In this document: positions 4,764-13,400 of the stretch, in pieces | How positions within the stretch are numbered: the first letter of the stretch is position 1 | How the letters are laid out: every line of letters starts with the position of its first letter | Assembly: GCA_017522185.1 (NCBI GenBank) | Contig: JAFWZZ010000009.1 | Coordinates: 1-33,575 of the forward strand | DNA length: 33,575 nucleotides | Reading direction: 5' to 3' | Origin: Bacillota bacterium | Lineage (GTDB): Bacteria; Bacillota; Clostridia; Peptostreptococcales; Anaerovoracaceae | Program-made: the position numbers and the translations under genes | Notes under the pieces: model-generated | What the model saw: only the letters and a program-made list of their open reading frames with translations | What the model was told of the DNA's origin: nothing | The model's database searches: none

Positions 4764-5831
4764 ATGCCTATCCAAATCATTCGAAACGACATCACAAAGA
4801 TGGCAGTGGACGCCATCGTCAATACATCCAATCCCGACCTGGAGCCAAGTGGCGGAGTCAACGGCGCCATCCACAAGGCGGCAGGACCTCAGCTTGCGGG
4901 AGAGTGCAGACTGCTGGGCGGCTGCAAACCCGGAGAGGCAAAGATAACCCATGGCTACAACCTGCCCGCAAAATTCGTGATTCATACTGTCGGCCCGGTG
5001 TGGCATGGAGGGATTCACGGAGAGCAGGAGACTTTGGCATCCTGCTATAGAAATGCCCTGGAGCTGGCCCGTGACAAAGGCTGCGAAACTGTTGCCTTTC
5101 CTTTGATTTCGGCGGGAACCTTCGGTTATCCGAAAAAGAAGGCCCTCAAGACTGCCATGGACGTCATCGGAGACTTCCTTCTGGACAACGACATGACGGT
5201 CTATCTGATCGTCTTCAATAAAGAGTGCCTCAATGTCAGCAAGTCTCTCTTTGCCGACGTCAAAGAGTACATCGACGAGCATTACGTGGAGACCTGCGAA
5301 CAGGATCCGTACCTGAGCAGGGCGCTGCAGAGAGAACGGACGGCAATGGCCGGCTTTGCACTGCCCCAATTTCTGGAGAAACAAAAATCCCAGGCATCAA
5401 AGGTGTCAGAGGCCCGGGCGGAATTCCTTGCCGTGGAAGATGAGGCGCCGGAGGGCAGCCTCGACGACTGGCTGGATCAGATCGACGAAAGCTTCTCGGA
5501 AATGATGATACGCAAGATCAAAGAAAAGGGCATGACCAACGCGGACTGCTACAAGAAGGCCAATATAGATAAGAAGTTATTTTCCAAGATCAAAGCCAAT
5601 CCACAGTACAAGCCGAAGAAAGCCAACGTGCTGGCCATCGCCGTTGCGCTGGAGCTGACACTGGACGAGACGAAGGAACTTTTGATGAAGGCCGGACTGG
5701 CCCTGTCCCACAGTGACAAATTCGATCTGATCGTGGAGTATTTTATCCTGCATGGACGATATGATATCTTTGAGATCAACGAGATGCTGTTCCATCACGA
5801 TCAGCCGCTGCTGGGCGGATCACTCGCGTAA
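4764..5831 (+). CDS. Macrodomain protein with C-terminal HTH-like domain
   Basis: 355 aa. Residues 1-165 are a macrodomain: NDIT (8-11) for adenine contact, VDAIVNTSN (15-23) with N20 and N23, GGV (30-32), TVGPVW (75-80), and the phosphate loop SAGTFGYP (116-123). This fits the MacroD-type class that binds ADP-ribose and often removes it from proteins. Residues 166-235 are a charged linker. Residues 235-350 form a helical domain (TNADCYKKANIDKKLFSKI, then a segment with ALELTLDETKELLMKAG, then SHSDKFDLIVEYFI and a tail ending QPLLG) that looks like a Cro/CI-type helix-turn-helix. I have seen this tail on other Firmicutes proteins. It is the first of three co-directional genes with a VWA protein and an ADP-ribosylglycohydrolase, pointing to ADP-ribose turnover. 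DNA binding by the tail is inference. Confidence 0.88.
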   Translation: MPIQIIRNDITKMAVDAIVNTSNPDLEPSGGVNGAIHKAAGPQLAGECRLLGGCKPGEAKITHGYNLPAKFVIHTVGPVWHGGIHGEQETLASCYRNALELARDKGCETVAFPLISAGTFGYPKKKALKTAMDVIGDFLLDNDMTVYLIVFNKECLNVSKSLFADVKEYIDEHYVETCEQDPYLSRALQRERTAMAGFALPQFLEKQKSQASKVSEARAEFLAVEDEAPEGSLDDWLDQIDESFSEMMIRKIKEKGMTNADCYKKANIDKKLFSKIKANPQYKPKKANVLAIAVALELTLDETKELLMKAGLALSHSDKFDLIVEYFILHGRYDIFEINEMLFHHDQPLLGGSLA

Positions 5832-5850
5832 AAAAAGTAAAATATTTTTA

Positions 5851-5877
5851 AAAGGTCGCTTTTCAGGCGACCTTTTT
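5851..5877 (+). terminator. Rho-independent terminator, module copy 3
   Basis: Hairpin identical to 2393-2419, twenty bases after the macrodomain stop. A TATAAT box begins 16 nt after the T tract, so the VWA gene can be transcribed both by read-through and from its own promoter. Confidence 0.9.
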
Positions 5878-5892
5878 GGTTTTCAAACCTTC

Positions 5893-5898
5893 TATAAT
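5893..5898 (+). promoter_or_regulatory. -10 box downstream of terminator copy 3
   Basis: Consensus TATAAT placed 16 nt after the T run, as in the other two copies. The -35 would fall on the hairpin's 3' arm and is weak. Start of the VWA/ARH transcript. Confidence 0.55.
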
Positions 5899-5942
5899 CT
5901 AACCATCAGATAGAAATCAATGATTATGGGAGGTTTTAGAGT

Positions 5943-6590
5943 ATGAAGAAGCATGTAACAGAATTAGTATTTATCCTGGACCGCAGCGGGTCCATGCACG
6001 GACTGGAAGACGATACCCTGGGCGGTTTCAATTCCATGCTGGAAAAGCAGAAAAACGAAGAAGGCGATGCCTTTGTATCCACTGTATTATTCAACGACCA
6101 CAGTGTAGTCATCCACGACCGTGTGGAAATCCAGAGGGTCGAACCGATGACAAAGGAACAGTACCAGGCCTGGGGCTGCACGGCCCTTCTGGATGCGGTA
6201 GGCGGCGCCATCCATCACATTGGCAACATTCACAAATATGCGAGAAAGGAAGACGTGCCGGATAAGACGCTCTTTGTCATCATCACAGACGGCATGGAAA
6301 ACGCTAGTCATAAGTACTCCTTATCAAAGATAAAGAAGATGATCGAGAAGGAAAAAGAAAAGTACGGATGGGAATTCCTCTTCCTGGGTGCCAACATCGA
6401 CGCAGTTTCCACCGCGCGGGGACTGGGCATCGATGAAGACAGAGCCGTGAAGTACTGCTGTGACGAGCAGGGTACCGCGCTCAACTACGATGCCATCGGT
6501 AAAGTTGCCAGCTGTCTGAGAAAGAACATGGCCGTGCCGGGAAGCTGGAAGAGAGAAATCGAAAGAGACGAAGCCCAAAGAGGCAGATAG
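5943..6590 (+). CDS. VWA-domain protein (TerY-like)
   Basis: 215 aa, ATG 5943 with GGGAGG upstream. It is almost entirely one von Willebrand A domain. The MIDAS metal site is complete: D13-x-S15-x-S17 (LDRSGSM), T80 (GCTALLDA) and D116 (ITDGMEN). The length and the start (VTELVFILDRSGSM) resemble TerY-type and other stand-alone bacterial VWA proteins, which act as metal-dependent protein-interaction or scaffold modules. There is no signal peptide or membrane segment, so it is cytoplasmic. It is followed 15 bp later by an ADP-ribosylglycohydrolase with a strong ribosome binding site, and the two are surely co-transcribed. A role as substrate-binding partner for ADP-ribose hydrolysis is inferred from context only. 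Confidence 0.88.
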   Translation: MKKHVTELVFILDRSGSMHGLEDDTLGGFNSMLEKQKNEEGDAFVSTVLFNDHSVVIHDRVEIQRVEPMTKEQYQAWGCTALLDAVGGAIHHIGNIHKYARKEDVPDKTLFVIITDGMENASHKYSLSKIKKMIEKEKEKYGWEFLFLGANIDAVSTARGLGIDEDRAVKYCCDEQGTALNYDAIGKVASCLRKNMAVPGSWKREIERDEAQRGR

Positions 6591-6605
6591 AAGGAGGAAT
6601 GCCAT

Positions 6606-7619
6606 ATGTTTGGAGCAATTTTAGGAGATATTATTGGAAGTCCATACGAATTTGACATGGGAGACAAGACAAAAAACTTTCCGCTGTTCAGCCCGGGCAG
6701 CGAATTCACCGATGACACCGTCATGACGATCGCCGTGGCAGACGCTTTGATGAAAACAGGTGTCGACGCAGGCGACGCCGACATCAAAGACGCCATCATC
6801 GATGCCATGCATCATTGGGGTGCAAAGTACCCGGACGCCGGTTACGGCGTCCGCTTCTCCAACTGGTTATATGAAAAGAGCCGCGAGCCCTACAACAGCT
6901 TCGGCAATGGTTCTGCCATGCGCGTATCGGCAGCAGGCTGGCTGGCCGAAACACTGGAAGATGCCCGCAGGCTGGCACGCCTCTCCGCAGAAGTGACCCA
7001 CAATCACCCGGAAGGCATCAAAGGCGCCGAAGCTACGGCCAGTGCCATCTGGATGGCAAGACACGGCTACAGCAAGAAGGAAATCAAAGACTATATCATC
7101 AGCGAGTTCGATTACGACCTTTCTAGAACCTGCGACGAAATCAGACCTGGATATCATCATGTGGAATCCTGCCAGCAGACCGTGCCGGAAGCAATGACCG
7201 CGTTTTTGGAAGGGGAAAATTTTGAAGATGTCATTCGCACGGCGGTATCCCTGGGCGGGGACTGCGATACGCTGACCGCCATTGCAGGCAGTATTGCAGA
7301 GGCTTTTTATGGAATTCCGGCGGAACTGAAACGGGAAGCATACAACTATTTGGATCAGGAGCTGAACGCAGTGCTGGCAGATTTTGAAGTGAGATGTCAT
7401 TTTCGCGAAGAGGTAGCACAGAAGTACCATCCGTTATATTGGTTCAACAAGGATGCAGATGGCTTTGTGCAGCTGTGCAGACCCTTTGGAGCGCCTTTGA
7501 TGCTGACAGAATGTAGGGAAGGGTTCTATGCTTCGGAAGAAGATTTTGAGAACTGGCAGCGGGAGAAACTGTATGAAAAGGTCTTCGGCGCGTGGGATGG
7601 GGAGACGAAAGCGGAATGA
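6606..7619 (+). CDS. ADP-ribosylglycohydrolase (ARH/DraG family)
   Basis: 337 aa, ATG 6606 with AAGGAGGA eight bases upstream. N-terminal GAILGDIIGSPYEF and the motif FTDDT (34-38) give three metal ligands (T35, D36, D37). The distal motif LGGDCDT (216-222) supplies D219, D221 and T222, so the dinuclear magnesium site is complete. The family removes ADP-ribose from arginine or other residues, or cleaves related ADP-ribose bonds. The catalytic part ends near residue 260. The last 75 residues (HPLYWFNKDADGFVQL to the end) are an extra tail seen on some clostridial members, of unknown use. Placed with a macrodomain and a VWA protein, it would form the second ADP-ribose-reversing activity of the cassette. 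No ADP-ribosyltransferase or sirtuin is seen in the window. Confidence 0.92.
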   Translation: MFGAILGDIIGSPYEFDMGDKTKNFPLFSPGSEFTDDTVMTIAVADALMKTGVDAGDADIKDAIIDAMHHWGAKYPDAGYGVRFSNWLYEKSREPYNSFGNGSAMRVSAAGWLAETLEDARRLARLSAEVTHNHPEGIKGAEATASAIWMARHGYSKKEIKDYIISEFDYDLSRTCDEIRPGYHHVESCQQTVPEAMTAFLEGENFEDVIRTAVSLGGDCDTLTAIAGSIAEAFYGIPAELKREAYNYLDQELNAVLADFEVRCHFREEVAQKYHPLYWFNKDADGFVQLCRPFGAPLMLTECREGFYASEEDFENWQREKLYEKVFGAWDGETKAE

Positions 7620-7644
7620 GCGTAGTCATAAATAAAACTTCCTC

Positions 7645-7675
7645 TTGCATATGACCTTGCGTCACATGTTATACT
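7645..7675 (+). promoter_or_regulatory. MerR-type promoter with 19-bp spacer
   Basis: TTGCAT (7645-7650) and TATACT (7670-7675) are separated by 19 bp instead of 17. The spacer carries a dyad centred on CTTGC: CATATGAC on the left against GTCACATG on the right, seven of eight positions matching. This is the classic layout in which a MerR-family activator untwists the spacer. The regulator is the next gene, so autoregulation of the whole exporter operon is likely. Confidence 0.75.
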
Positions 7676-7704
7676 AGCCCAAGAAAGATCAGGAGGAAGA
7701 CTTT

Positions 7705-8439
7705 ATGGCATCTTATACGACAGGAGAAATTGCAAAACAGGCCGGTGTTTCCGTGCGGACAGTGCAGTATTACGATACCAGGGGCATACTTTGTCCCAGC
7801 GACTTCAGTGAGGGTGGGCGCAGACTCTATAATGACAGCGACCTGCAGAAATTGAAAATTATCTGCTACCTTCGTGACCTGGGACTGTCCATCAACAACA
7901 TCGGTCAGCTTTTCGAGGAGCGGGACGCCGACGAGGTACTGACCATGCTGTTGGAGGAGCAGGAAGCCGAACTGAGGACAGAGCTGTCACAGCAACAGGA
8001 AAAGCTGGAGAACCTGGGGCGCCTGAAGAAGGAACTGCACACCCTGAAGGAAGCGGGACCGCTGTCTGTCAGTTCCATCGGCGATGCGGCCTATAAGATT
8101 GAAAGTAGCAGGAAGCTGCGGGGAACCCGCATCAAAATGATTATAGTGGGCCTGCTCATAGACGTTTTGGAATGGGGCACCATCCTCTACTGGGTTTTTG
8201 CCGGTGACTGGAGACCCTTTGTCTGTGCGCTGCCCGTTATCATCATCGCCAGCTGGTGGGTTACCAGATTCTATTTCAAGCGGGTTGCATATATCTGCCC
8301 GTCCTGCCATAAGGTTTTCGTACCCGGACTGAAAGAATCTTTATTCGCAAAACACACACCGACCCTGCGCAACGTGACCTGCACCCATTGCGGCCGCAAA
8401 GGTTATTGCGTAGAGGTGCATAGGGAGGAAGCAAAATGA
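7705..8439 (+). CDS. MerR regulator fused to membrane segment and zinc ribbon
   Basis: 244 aa. Residues 1-70 are a MerR-type winged helix (YTTGEIAKQAGVSVRTVQYY). Residues 78-125 are a coiled-coil dimerisation helix. Residues about 145-168 and 172-193 are two hydrophobic helices. After these, C198-x2-C201 and C226-x2-C229 form a zinc-ribbon-like knuckle. Standard MerR proteins are soluble and end soon after the coiled coil, so this is a membrane-attached regulator that may sense an envelope signal or metal at the membrane. Start ATG 7705 has AGGAGGA upstream. It overlaps the next gene by four bases (ATGA), and the operon continues with a PLDc_N-like membrane protein and an ABC exporter, which are its likely targets. 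Membrane location is predicted from hydrophobicity only. Confidence 0.85.
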   Translation: MASYTTGEIAKQAGVSVRTVQYYDTRGILCPSDFSEGGRRLYNDSDLQKLKIICYLRDLGLSINNIGQLFEERDADEVLTMLLEEQEAELRTELSQQQEKLENLGRLKKELHTLKEAGPLSVSSIGDAAYKIESSRKLRGTRIKMIIVGLLIDVLEWGTILYWVFAGDWRPFVCALPVIIIASWWVTRFYFKRVAYICPSCHKVFVPGLKESLFAKHTPTLRNVTCTHCGRKGYCVEVHREEAK

Positions 8440-8639
8440 CGGAACTGAAAGAATTTTTACCATTTTTAATCCCATTGGTTGTCGTACAGCTGGCACTGCT
8501 GGGCTATACACTGCACCACATTCTGACCCATGACCATTACAAGAGGGGAAGTCGTGTCCTGTGGCTGGCAGTGACCATCATTATGTGTAACTTCGTGGGG
8601 CCAATCCTGTATCTAATCCTGGGCAGAGAGGACGCATAG
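8436..8639 (+). CDS. Small two-helix membrane protein (PLDc_N-like)
   Basis: 67 aa whose start overlaps the stop of the MerR gene by four bases. Two hydrophobic helices (about 8-29 and 41-63) flank a polar turn HDHYKRGSRV, and the second helix ends NFVGPILYLILGRED. This GP-(I/L)-x-Y-x-x-x-GR ending is typical of the PLDc_N domain, a short transmembrane module found at the N-terminus of cardiolipin synthases and also as free-standing proteins beside ABC exporters. Here no phospholipase D part follows. It is three bases before the ABC ATPase start, so it is within the operon and may be an accessory subunit. Confidence 0.8.
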   Translation: MTELKEFLPFLIPLVVVQLALLGYTLHHILTHDHYKRGSRVLWLAVTIIMCNFVGPILYLILGREDA

Positions 8640-8642
8640 GCC

Positions 8643-9482
8643 ATGAACATCTTGGAAATCAAAGACCTGCACAAGCGCTTCGGGAGCAAAGAGGTGCTTC
8701 GCGGTATCCATCTAGAGGTGCCGGAACACAGTATTTTTGGTTTCATCGGCGCCAACGGAGCAGGAAAGACCACGACGATGAAGGCAGTTCTCGGCCTGCT
8801 GCAGGCTGACAAAGGCGATATCTTCGTAAACGGAGAAAAGGTCGTTTGCGGGCAGACCAAGACAAACCGCCATATCGGTTATCTGCCTGACGTACCGGCA
8901 TTCTATGATTTTATGACTGCCAAGGAATACCTGGATTTCTGCGGGAAAATCGGGGGAACAGATAGGGAAACCCGCAGGAACAGAACAGAAGAGTTGCTGA
9001 CCTTAGTCGGACTCTCGGAAGAAAAACACCGTATCAAAGGCTTTTCCCGCGGACAGAAGCAGCGTCTAGGGATCGCCCAGGCTCTGTATAACAGGCCGAA
9101 ACTGCTCATCTGCGACGAGCCGACATCGGCACTGGATCCGGCAGGAAGAAAAGAAATCCTGGATATCCTCCAGTCCGTCTGCAGTGAAACCACGGTGCTC
9201 TTTTCTACCCACATCTTATCCGATGTAGAGAGAATCTGTACCGATGTGGCGTTGCTCCACCAGGGTGAAATCGCCATGAGCGGCAAGCTCCACGAACTGC
9301 AGCAGAAGAAGGCGGCAGACACCTTCCGCATCCAGTTCTCCGACGGCGGAGAACTACAGGTAAAAGAAGCGGAACTTGCGGGGACAATTGCAGCCCTTGC
9401 AGAAGCGAATCGTCCGATTCAGACCATCCAGAGACAGGAAGCCTCTTTGGAAGATTTGTTCCTGGAGGTGATACAATGTTAG
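8643..9482 (+). CDS. ABC transporter ATP-binding protein
   Basis: 279 aa. Walker A is GANGAGKTT at 36-44, the signature is SRGQKQRLG near 134-142, and Walker B plus D-loop is LLICDEPTSALDP near 154-166. A switch histidine follows in LFSTHILSD. The C-terminal 60 residues are the extension common to the CcmA/BcrA-like exporters. It energises export through the membrane partner encoded by the next gene, which overlaps it by seven bases. Substrate unknown; in such MerR-controlled exporters antimicrobial peptides or multidrug efflux are common possibilities, but nothing here fixes it. The ribosome binding site is weak, as expected for translational coupling to the 8436-8639 gene. Confidence 0.93.
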   Translation: MNILEIKDLHKRFGSKEVLRGIHLEVPEHSIFGFIGANGAGKTTTMKAVLGLLQADKGDIFVNGEKVVCGQTKTNRHIGYLPDVPAFYDFMTAKEYLDFCGKIGGTDRETRRNRTEELLTLVGLSEEKHRIKGFSRGQKQRLGIAQALYNRPKLLICDEPTSALDPAGRKEILDILQSVCSETTVLFSTHILSDVERICTDVALLHQGEIAMSGKLHELQQKKAADTFRIQFSDGGELQVKEAELAGTIAALAEANRPIQTIQRQEASLEDLFLEVIQC

Positions 9483-10231
9483 CCATGTTACAGAAAGAAT
9501 GGATGGAGCTGGTCAGAAGCGGCAGACTGTTCAGCCTGGTTGTCCTGTTTACCGTATTCGGCGTAATGAATCCAGGAATTGCCAAGCTGACACCATGGCT
9601 CATGGAGATGATGGCAGAAGAAATGGCGGCAAGCGGCATGGTTATCACATCCGTGGAAGTGGACGCGCTTACATCTTGGACCCAGTTTTTTAAGAACATA
9701 CCGATGGCACTTCTGGCTTTCGTAGTCCTTTGGGGCGGAAGCCTGGTAGGAGAACTGCAGAGCGGTACCTTGACGCTGATTGTGACCAAGGGTCTGCAGA
9801 GATGGAAAATCTTTACTGCCAAGCTGAGCCTGTCGATTCTGACCTGGACGGCAGGCATCTGGTACTGTTACGGCATCACCTATGGATATAATGCGTATTA
9901 CTGGGATAACGGCATCGCTGGGGGGATTGCAGAAGCGACGGCTGCCTGGTGGCTTTTCGGCCTTTGGGTTATCGCCGTGATGTACCTGTTCTCGGTCATC
10001 GCAGGGACAGCCACGGGAGCTTATCTGGGTACCGGCATGACCATAGCAGTATCTTATCTTGCCGGTCTCATTCCAAAGGCAGCAGACTACTGCCCAACTG
10101 CGCTGACAGGAGGCATGGCCTTCGTCAACGCAGACAGCGGCATCGAGGCGGCGACCTGCATCATCACAGTCGTGACACTTTTGGCGGCTGTCATCATTGC
10201 CATTCCGGTCTTTAACAGAAAACAGATATAA
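9476..10231 (+). CDS. ABC-2 type exporter permease
   Basis: 251 aa with about six hydrophobic helices and an N-terminal amphipathic stretch (MLAMLQKEWMELVRSGR) typical of ABC-2 permeases. The motif GELQSGTLTLIVTKGLQRWKI, around residues 96-116, is the usual cytoplasmic coupling loop after helix 2. It starts inside the ATPase gene (seven-base overlap), so the two are made together and should form the exporter (2 + 2 subunits). It ends the operon at a good terminator. Confidence 0.92.
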   Translation: MLAMLQKEWMELVRSGRLFSLVVLFTVFGVMNPGIAKLTPWLMEMMAEEMAASGMVITSVEVDALTSWTQFFKNIPMALLAFVVLWGGSLVGELQSGTLTLIVTKGLQRWKIFTAKLSLSILTWTAGIWYCYGITYGYNAYYWDNGIAGGIAEATAAWWLFGLWVIAVMYLFSVIAGTATGAYLGTGMTIAVSYLAGLIPKAADYCPTALTGGMAFVNADSGIEAATCIITVVTLLAAVIIAIPVFNRKQI

Positions 10232-10244
10232 CGCGGATCAGAAC

Positions 10245-10276
10245 GCCGCCGGTATTTCATGCCGGCGGCTATTTTT
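10245..10276 (+). terminator. Terminator of the MerR/ABC operon
   Basis: Stem GCCGCCGG (10245-10252) / CCGGCGGC (10262-10269), 9-nt loop, followed by TATTTTT. Fourteen bases after the permease stop. Confidence 0.92.
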
Positions 10277-10371
10277 GTGTAACAAACCAAAAAAACGCGT
10301 ATAAAAAAGAAATAAAAAGTGGGGAAACTCAAAACAAACAAAATATAAACCTTTGCCAGTGGAAGAAAATA

Positions 10372-10400
10372 TTGAATGTTCTGACAACTTACGGTATACT
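10372..10400 (+). promoter_or_regulatory. Promoter of the giant surface-protein operon
   Basis: TTGAAT (10372-10377) and TATACT (10395-10400) with a 17-bp spacer, and AGGAGGG (10417-10423) six bases before ATG 10430. The 95 bp upstream of the -35 are A-rich, which may act as an UP element. Confidence 0.7.
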
Positions 10401-10429
10401 ATTTTCAACCGAAGACAGGAGGGTTTTGT

Positions 10430-13400
10430 ATGAGAAAGAGAAAGATATTATTGATTGTGACAGGGCTGTGCATCGCCTTGGTGGCAGGTGCAATCTTTGC
10501 CTATGCGGCACCGTCTAACACCAGAGGCCGTGTGGCCGTGAATATCGGTGACTTCGTCTATGTTGATCACGACGGCGGACGTTCCCGCGGACTGTCAGAC
10601 GAAGGAAGCGGCAAAAAATATAAACTGTATTACGAGAACTATATGATCTCCAATCATGACAATGATGGGGTTACTTATCGTTCCAAGAATACCTACGATA
10701 TGACCGATGTGGTGAATCTGGAGTTCTCGGCCTATACTCAGACCGACGACAGCGATAAATTCATGATTTATACCACATCTTCCGACTACAAGACCTTCCA
10801 TGGAAAAGACAGAGACGACATCAAAGATTCCATGTACAGCGGCCAGGATCCGGCTGCAAACGGGAAGGTCTATTCCTTCAGTTCTCTTTCTACACAAATC
10901 TCAAATAATGTATATAGCAGTAATTTTCATTACAAGAACTTTAACACAGACAACACATACGAGAACCGTTATGTGTATATTGGCATGTCCAAGGCCTTTG
11001 ACTGGGCGAAGCAGGGCATCATGCTGCAGAACAACACCTATGCGATAAACAGCAATGGTGAACAGATTTCCGGCGGCATTGCCCTGAAGCTAAAAGAGCA
11101 CAAGGTCCAGCTGCTGGCGCCGGAAAAACCAAAGCGCATTGACTACGACAACAATGAAGTAACTAATTCTACAGCCTATTCCGATTTGGAAATGAAGATG
11201 AACGATGGAGAGGCCTATGCACTCGGCAAGAAGGCCAGCCTCTACCGTGACGAAGAAATCGTTCTGTCCTACAAATGGGGTGCAGGCGTAAGCGGCAAAG
11301 TCGTAGGATATAACTTCTATGCCGATGCAGAGAAGAAGACGAAACTTTACCAGTTGGATACCACATCCGGAAACATCAAGTTTAACTCCTCGCTGATTCA
11401 GGAAATCGAAACAACCTCCGGAAAGGATCTGGGAGATTTCTACCTGGAACCAATTTTCCAGTATGACCAGGCGACCATCAAAGTCAGCGACAGCGTTGCA
11501 GAAACGGATAACCTGGAAATCAAGAAGTCAGCATCCAATGGCTATGACTACGTGATCATCGACAAGACCGCGAGCAACGCAACGGTGGGAACCATTCACC
11601 TGAACAAAGCCAAGTACGTAGGCGACTACCTGCGTATCGATTACGAGAGAAATGCAGACTACCACGGAGGCTACGCCATCAGCTCCTTCCTGCTGGCGCT
11701 GTGCGAGACTGCAGAACAGGTAAATACCACAACCAATACGGCGTATTTTGAACCAAGTACGACCGCTGTAGACTATAACCAGCAGATTCAGAACAAATAT
11801 ATCCGCATCCTGCCTAGGATTAAACTCAATGCGGAGGTAAAACTGAAGGACAAGACGGTTACCTTCAGCAACTCCAAGGTGCAGATTGATCCGGCAGAAG
11901 TGACTTATCCTCCAAACGCAATAAGACCTCCGGGTGCAAACAAGATTACATATCAGTACTATGTTGACGAAAACTGCAAGAACATCATGGAAGACTATCC
12001 GATGAATGCAGGTACTTACTATGTCATTGCAACCATGCCGGGCGACACCGATTACTACGCAAAGGCTGTCAGCAACAAGGCAAAGCTGGTTATCAAAAAG
12101 GCAGTACCGACCTTGGAAAACGTTCGCGGCAGACAGGCCATTACCTATGGCCAGGACCTGACAAATACGGCAGGGGTAACCGGCACGGCCATAGGCGTGG
12201 AAGGGTATTCGATAACCGGAGAATTTGCTTGGGTAGATGAAAGTGAAACGCCAGATGCCGGCTACAGAAGGGCCAAGGTAAAGTTTACGCCGACCGGTGC
12301 CTATAAAACCAATTATACAGAGGCGGAAGGAACCGGACTGGTTACGGTCAAAGCTGATAATGTCACTGTTTCTGTAGAAGAGCGTATTCACACCTATGAC
12401 GGCCAGCCACCGAGACCAAATAAGGTGACTGTAACTGGAGTGACCACTGGCCAGCCTACAGGCCAGACTGCGAACGTGTCATATTTCGAAGATGCAGAAT
12501 ACAAAGTAGAAATGCAGAAACTCCCTGTATTTGCAGGGGCATACTATATACAGGCCAGCGTTTCTGCCTCAGGGAACTATAATGGAGGTTCCGGAAAAGG
12601 CAGCAGTCGTATCGTAGAAGCATATGTAGATTTGGTACAGGTTCCGTTCAAAGATGGCGAGATGACGAAGGCTGAGTACCGTGTATATATGCAGGGTGCA
12701 AAGGTGAAACCACATGGCACAATAACATTGGATGTGAGTTGCGACGGCGTTACCCGTCACTTGTCATCTTCAGACATCAAAGAAGATGCACAAGGCAGAT
12801 TCTATGCAGCTTTTGATATCGATGAAGTGAAGACGGATATATCGTCCGGCGTGACAGCAGAGGTAAAAGCCAACTACGTCGGCAGCATCGGGTATAAGGA
12901 TTATAGAGCGAATCCATCCGTCCAGGAGTTTCATGACGGAGCACTGGTTGCAACCTGTACGAAAACCTATCAGTATGGCGACAATAAAACCTATCAATAT
13001 CAGTGGAAAAATGAAGAAACGTTTGCTTCCACAGGACTGAAGTTCGACGATACGCTTGAATTTAACACTGTTTTCCCAGCAAACTCTGAAGTAGCAGATA
13101 TAACATTGAGCGACGAAGGCAAATTTTATGAGACAGTCTCTGTGAAACCGAAGAATGCAGGAGCTACCTATGTCTTAACAGGATTTGCCCAGGAGAACGG
13201 TATACAGGGAACCGATGACGATTTCCTGATGTATGAAATCATCGTGGAAAAGGCAGCTGTATCCGTTGCATTACAGAATAAGACCGTAACCTACAACGGC
13301 TATCCTGTGACAATCAATGAAGCGGCTGTTTCCGGTGTGAATCTTACAGAAGGCACACCGCTGCCTGAGGATATGCATGTCAGCTATTACTACTATAGTG

